DNA of 64,000 bases from Butyrivibrio sp. (lineage in GTDB: Bacteria > Bacillota > Clostridia > Lachnospirales > Lachnospiraceae), in the NCBI GenBank assembly GCA_023664865.1, contig JAMPEU010000012.1, forward strand, positions 41,080-105,079. Reading direction: 5' to 3'. The notes below the pieces were generated by a model. That model was not told the origin of the DNA and searched no databases. It saw only the letters and a list, made by a program, of their open reading frames with translations. Both the position numbers and the translations under genes were made by a program. Shown here one piece after another: positions 60,750 to 64,000 of this stretch; within the stretch, counting starts at the first letter, position 1; every line of letters starts with the position of its first letter.

Positions 60750-61214
60750 GTGTCAAGGCAAGTGCGAACATCTGCAAAAGCGGTTATAATTCAGAACGGA
60801 AAACTGCTTGCAATAAAGTTAAGCGACGGCAAAGAGGAATGGTACATTTTACCCGGCGGCGGTCAAGGCGGTGAGGAAATACTTCCGCAGACCGTCGAGC
60901 GGGAGGTTAGGGAAGAAACAGGAATAGAGGTTAAATGTAAAGACTTGCTTTTTGTTATAGAAGGAGTTCATGGCGAGAGTTTTCATAGGGTTGATTTAGT
61001 GTTTTTATGCGATTACTTGGGAAAAGCCGAAAATGCAATATTTCATAATGATACTAATCAAATTGGATTTGACTGGCTGGATTTGTCCGTATTGAATAGA
61101 TTACCATTGTTTCCGTCAAAACTCCGCCGCCCTATAATGAATTTTTATGAGGGGAAAGAATACGCAAAGTATCTTGGGAATGAAGAGACAGGTGATCCTG
61201 AATGTTTAGAATAG
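60750..61214 (+). CDS. Nudix hydrolase
   Basis: The Nudix box is complete (GGGQGGEEILPQTVEREVRE followed by ETGIEV, about 36-61), giving a Gx5Ex7REUxEExGU match. It hydrolyses a nucleoside diphosphate linked to another group; the substrate is unknown. The start is GTG 60750 (an ATG two bases earlier is out of frame and short). Length 154. Confidence 0.9.
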   Translation: MSRQVRTSAKAVIIQNGKLLAIKLSDGKEEWYILPGGGQGGEEILPQTVEREVREETGIEVKCKDLLFVIEGVHGESFHRVDLVFLCDYLGKAENAIFHNDTNQIGFDWLDLSVLNRLPLFPSKLRRPIMNFYEGKEYAKYLGNEETGDPECLE

Positions 61215-61222
61215 GTTAATAT

Positions 61223-62120
61223 ATGGAGGCGTTAATAGGTCATTATTGCGAAGTCGTTGAAATAATAAAAATGTGGGGCATGGCGGTTGCTATTGCAGTT
61301 GATTGAGCAAGGGAAAATAAAGTTTGATAATACATTAGGCGTGCTGCTTGATATGTCTTTAAATAATATTGATAAAGATGTTACAGTCAAACAGCTTTTA
61401 AATCATACATCGGGTGTTCCGGATTATTTTGATGAAAGCGTTATGGAAGAATATGAGGAATTATGGATTGATTATCCTAATTATAAAATCAGACATAACA
61501 GCGATTTGCTTCCGCTATTTATAAATAAGCCTATGATGTATCCAAAAGGAGAAAAATTTCAATATAATAATGCAGGCTATGTACTGCTTGCGATGATTAT
61601 TGAAAAGGTTACAGGAAGGTATTTTGACCAATATCTAAAAGAAAGTATTTTTGATGTATGCGGCATGAAATCGACAGGGTATTATGAGTTGGACAGGCTG
61701 CCGGCAAAATGTGCCAATAACTATATTTATTGTAATGATACGAATGACTATCGCACAAATATATTTTCTGTTGATGCAAAAGGCACCGGAGCAGGCGGTG
61801 CCTTTATAACAGTAAACGATATTGTTGCTTTTTGGACTAATTTACTGGAAGGAAATCTTATCTCAAAATCTCTTGTTTCAGATATGCTAAGTAAGCAGAG
61901 CGGAGATGGGGCTGACGCAGAGGAAGGGTATTATGGTTATGGTATGTGGATAATTGATAATCCTAACGGTAAGGACTTTGCGTATTTTCAAGGTTGTGAT
62001 CCTGGGGTGAGTTTTATATCCGAATACAATCCGAATAATGAGATTATTTCTGTTTTAGTGAGTAACTATGGAGATAATGTTTGGAAGGAAATGAGAAAAA
62101 TCAGGGAAGCGTTATACTGA
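61223..62120 (+). pseudogene. Serine hydrolase (beta-lactamase/class C PBP-like) lacking its N-terminus and SxxK
   Basis: The frame from 61287 (LLQLIEQGKIKFDNTLG) contains later family blocks: VKQLLNHTSGVPDYF, the Y-x-N motif YNNAGY and GTGAGGAFITVND. The part expected upstream is broken: a frame from 61223 ends ...IIKMWGMAVAI, then stops, and a 2 bp shift would join AVAI to LQLIEQG. The expected SxxK nucleophile reads E-I-I-K here. The gene is AT-rich. I infer a recent pseudogene; a short translated product from TTG 61287 is unlikely to be active. Confidence 0.7.
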
Positions 62121-62166
62121 ATGCGTGGCAACATTTTGGCAACAGAAAAGCGGCAAGCCATGCAAA
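62114..62166 (+). repeat. Imperfect direct repeat, unit 1
   Basis: A unit with ATGCGTGGCAACATTTTG and GGCAAGCCAT recurs 115 bp downstream. It starts at the 3' end of the broken serine hydrolase. Confidence 0.75.
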
Positions 62167-62228
62167 TATCAAGAAAGTGATATAATCAAGAATGGTAAAA
62201 ATAGGTTGTCAATTTATAAGGATTTGCT

Positions 62229-62283
62229 ATAATAAATGCGTGGCAACATTTTGACAACAGAAAATCAGCAAGCCATAACAAAT
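62229..62283 (+). repeat. Imperfect direct repeat, unit 2
   Basis: It repeats unit 1 (ATGCGTGGCAACATTTTG, then CAGCAAGCCATA) at roughly 80 percent identity. It lies upstream of queA. The rest of the 260 bp gap holds no gene I can support. Confidence 0.75.
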
Positions 62284-62381
62284 GATGTAATTGAAGTAAA
62301 AATAAGCGTGTATTTGCACAAAACTTTAGAAGATATAGTTAATAACAATAAGAACATGTCAAGTTCTAGTGGTGGATTGAA

Positions 62382-63431
62382 ATGGACTTTAATAATCATA
62401 CAAACTTAAAAAAATCAGACTTTTACTTTAACCTGCCGCAAGAGCTTATCGCGCAGGATCCACTGGAAAACCGCTCAGACTCAAGGCTGCTTATGCTAAA
62501 TAAGTCTACGGGGGAAATCAGTCACCATATTTTCTATGAAATTATCGACTATCTTAACGCGGGAGACTGCCTTGTTTTAAACAATACCAAAGTAATTCCA
62601 GCAAGGCTTATGGGCGTAAGGGAAGATACCGGCGCGGCGGTTGAAGTGCTTCTTCTTAAAAGAAAGGACAACGATATCTGGGAAACCCTCGTTAAACCAG
62701 GGAAAAAGGCAAGACCGGGCATGAAGCTTGTCTTTGGCGGCGGGCTTTTAAGCGCAGAAGTGCTTGATGTCGTAGAAGAAGGAAACAGGCTTATTAAATT
62801 TTCCTATGAGGGCGTATTTGAAGCTGTGCTGGATGCTCTTGGCGAGATGCCGCTTCCGCCTTATATTACGCATAAATTGAACGATAAGAACAGATACCAG
62901 ACGGTATACGCCAAATATGAAGGCTCGGCGGCAGCTCCGACTGCGGGGTTTCATTTTACGAAGGAACTGCTTGAAAAGATAGAGAAAAAAGGCGTGGATA
63001 TCGCTTATGTCACGCTTCATGTAGGGCTTGGAACATTCCGTCCGGTAAAGGCGGAGAATATCTTGGAGCATCATATGCACTCTGAATACTATCAGGTATC
63101 GGAAGAGGCTGCTAAGAAAATCAACAGGGCAAAAGAAAACGGCGGCAGGGTTATTTGTGTCGGCACGACAAGCTGCAGGACGATAGAAAGCGCGGCGGAT
63201 GAAAGCGGCAGACTCAGCGCAAGCAGCGGCAATACTGAAATATTTATTTACCCCGGCTACCGTTTTAAAGTCATGGACGCTCTAATTACGAATTTCCACC
63301 TGCCAGAGTCTACGCTGCTGATGCTTGTATCAGCGCTTGCAGGTAGAGAGAATGTGCTGCATGCCTATGAGGAGGCAATTAAGGAAAGATATAGGTTTTT
63401 CAGTTTTGGGGATGCAATGTTCATTCAATAA
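62382..63431 (+). CDS. queA: S-adenosylmethionine:tRNA ribosyltransferase-isomerase
   Basis: QueA adds the epoxycyclopentane ring of epoxyqueuosine to tRNA. Signatures are [35 protein letters not shown], the [13 protein letters not shown] motif near 185 and [16 protein letters not shown] near the end. The 349-residue length fits. GGTGGATTG precedes the ATG. No tgt gene lies in the window; it may follow elsewhere. Confidence 0.96.
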   Translation: MDFNNHTNLKKSDFYFNLPQELIAQDPLENRSDSRLLMLNKSTGEISHHIFYEIIDYLNAGDCLVLNNTKVIPARLMGVREDTGAAVEVLLLKRKDNDIWETLVKPGKKARPGMKLVFGGGLLSAEVLDVVEEGNRLIKFSYEGVFEAVLDALGEMPLPPYITHKLNDKNRYQTVYAKYEGSAAAPTAGFHFTKELLEKIEKKGVDIAYVTLHVGLGTFRPVKAENILEHHMHSEYYQVSEEAAKKINRAKENGGRVICVGTTSCRTIESAADESGRLSASSGNTEIFIYPGYRFKVMDALITNFHLPESTLLMLVSALAGRENVLHAYEEAIKERYRFFSFGDAMFIQ

Positions 63432-63483
63432 AATTCTAAAATGTACTTTTGTGAAGTAAAGTGAAAAATTTTTAAGGGGAATA

Positions 63484-63512
63484 TTGTAATCGAAATTTAC
63501 ATATGCTATAAT
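63484..63512 (+). promoter_or_regulatory. Promoter of the antitoxin RNA
   Basis: TTGTAA at 63484-63489 and TATAAT at 63507-63512 are separated by 17 bp; the start would be near 63519. Confidence 0.7.
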
Positions 63513-63518
63513 GCCAAT

Positions 63519-63605
63519 AGGCAAAAAAGTGGTTATAAGTCCATCCGGACAAGAGAACGAATCCCCGGACCGTATTGCAGTACAGTTCGGGGATTCTTCT
63601 CATCT
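63519..63605 (+). ncRNA. Antisense antitoxin RNA (RNA II-like)
   Basis: A transcript of roughly 87 nt would begin with a sequence (63523-63546) nearly identical to 63706-63732 on the same strand, that is, complementary to the toxin start region including its ATG. It ends at a strong hairpin, GAATCCCCGGAC (63559-63570) with GTTCGGGGATTC (63585-63596), and TTCTCATCTTTT. The arrangement matches par/Fst RNA II. No ORF. Confidence 0.72.
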
Positions 63606-63608
63606 TTT
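63559..63608. terminator. Shared bidirectional terminator of the toxin-antitoxin pair
   Basis: A 12 bp stem with one G-T pair and a 14 nt loop lies where both convergent transcripts would end; the T-rich side is best on the plus strand. Confidence 0.75.
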
Positions 63609-63631
63609 ATAGTGGTTAAGCGCCCACTAGG

Positions 63632-63730
63632 CTATTTGTTGTCCTTATGGTCGCCATCTAACCATTTGATGATGTAGTGGCAGGCTACACCAGCCGCAAC
63701 GGCGATTAAAAAGGTGGTTATAACTTCCAT
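63632..63730 (-). CDS. Fst-like type I toxin (32 aa)
   Basis: The 32-residue peptide (MEVITTFLIAVAAGVACHYI, then IKWLDGDHKDNK) has one membrane helix and a charged, Lys/Asp-rich C-terminus, the architecture of Fst/Ldr-type membrane toxins. ATG 63730 has a strong AGGAGGAGG site. The mRNA leader can form a TGTTGTC/GACAACA hairpin right before that site, and the leader also matches the 3' end (11 bp perfect, 63763-63773 with 63635-63645). It is too short for ordinary gene calling. A weak TATACT -10 lies near 63780 on this strand. Confidence 0.75.
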   Translation of the reverse strand: MEVITTFLIAVAAGVACHYIIKWLDGDHKDNK

Positions 63731-63955
63731 CCAAACACCTCCTCCTGTTGTCAGGTATTGGTAGGACAACAAAAGCAGTATAACACATCTTTCGACTTTA
63801 TTCTACATTTTGTAAGAAAATTATTGGAAATACAATTAAAGGGGAATCTTTGATTTTATTGAGCCATTTTGTGAAAAGCACAAAAAAACGTCAAAAAGAG
63901 AGATTGAAAATACGAAAAGGTTAATGGAAGATTTCAGGGAAAGGTGGTATTCAAA

Positions 63956-64000
63956 ATGAGTTATATCAAAAACATTGAGCATGAAAAGGTTTTAAAGCTG
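63956..64000 (+). CDS. Start of a gene cut by the window end, possibly a cupin protein
   Basis: ATG 63956 follows AAAGGTGG. Fifteen codons are visible (MSYIKNIEHEKVLKL). This opening resembles the N-terminus of small cupin-domain proteins common in Clostridia, but 15 residues are too few to be sure. The region from 63800 to 63955 upstream shows no other gene. Confidence 0.4.
   Translation, partial: MSYIKNIEHEKVLKL

Noticed and set aside
62281-62410. Open stretch upstream of queA encoding VKISVYLHKTLEDIV
   Set aside because: It has no start codon or ribosome binding site and runs into queA in another frame; possibly a gene remnant, but I cannot support it.
63541-63605. tRNA-like appearance of the hairpin near the antitoxin RNA
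   Set aside because: No cloverleaf, no T-loop sequence and no acceptor stem; the hairpin is explained as a terminator.

Overview
This window looks like chromosomal DNA of a spore-forming, probably motile anaerobe of the Clostridia, most likely the family Lachnospiraceae. The evidence is the set of gene families and their order: a six-gene Rnf complex in the order C-D-G-E-A-B, scpA-scpB next to DacF-type carboxypeptidases, cmk-ispH-rpsA, ytfI-ytfJ-like sporulation genes, SpoIID- and CwlJ-like proteins, a stand-alone cheR, ATP-type PEP carboxykinase, and several small proteins that I recognise only from that family. Shine-Dalgarno sites are strong (AGGAGG type). No rRNA, tRNA, CRISPR array or intact transposon was seen.

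Layout. 1-2.0 kb: end of an unknown gene, then tmcAL on the minus strand. 2.0-4.4 kb: an AT-rich accessory patch with a GNAT-like protein, a small partner protein, the C-terminal stub of a BlaI-type repressor and a BlaR1-like M56 peptidase. 4.5-9.7 kb: rpsU, two D-Ala-D-Ala carboxypeptidases, a phosphoesterase, scpA and scpB. 9.8-15.2 kb: a biotin-dependent sodium-pump operon with two different carboxyltransferases, followed by TetR and RpiR regulators. 16.9-21.7 kb: a flavoprotein, cmk, ispH, rpsA and cheR. 22.9-28.0 kb: rnfCDGEAB, the Na+/H+-translocating ferredoxin:NAD+ oxidoreductase; an ApbE flavin transferase that could mature RnfD and RnfG lies at 32.3-33.4 kb. 28.3-32.3 kb: a kinase, LRR protein, vWA protein and PP2C phosphatase cluster resembling TerY-P signalling modules. 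33.5-49.2 kb: cell-wall enzymes, thrC, citrate synthase, deoC, aminopeptidase P, sporulation-linked genes, rpmB and pckA. 49.3-52 kb: an SGNH hydrolase, an acyltransferase and a probable 6S RNA. 52-59 kb: a long SpoIID-like protein, a YihY/BrkB protein, then a T-box leader and pheST. 59-64 kb: M18 aminopeptidase, Nudix protein, a broken serine hydrolase, queA, and a type I toxin-antitoxin locus.

The metabolic genes fit together. PEP carboxykinase, citrate synthase and the carboxyltransferase/Na+ pump operon handle C4/C3 carboxyl traffic, while Rnf couples ferredoxin oxidation to an ion gradient.

The least expected content is non-coding. Two separate families of dispersed, structured repeats occur three times each. 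Family 1 is an ~80 bp hairpin with a nearly invariant 24-25 nt apical loop (27994-28078, 36450-36530, 56471-56548). Family 2 is a ~135-150 bp multi-stem element (28098-28232, 35586-35734, 59020-59160). In both, the outer arms differ in sequence between copies but stay self-complementary within each copy, so it is the structure that is conserved. The right end (63484-63790) carries what looks like a complete Fst/par-like type I toxin-antitoxin unit, with an antisense RNA, direct repeats, a shared terminator and an mRNA fold-back element.
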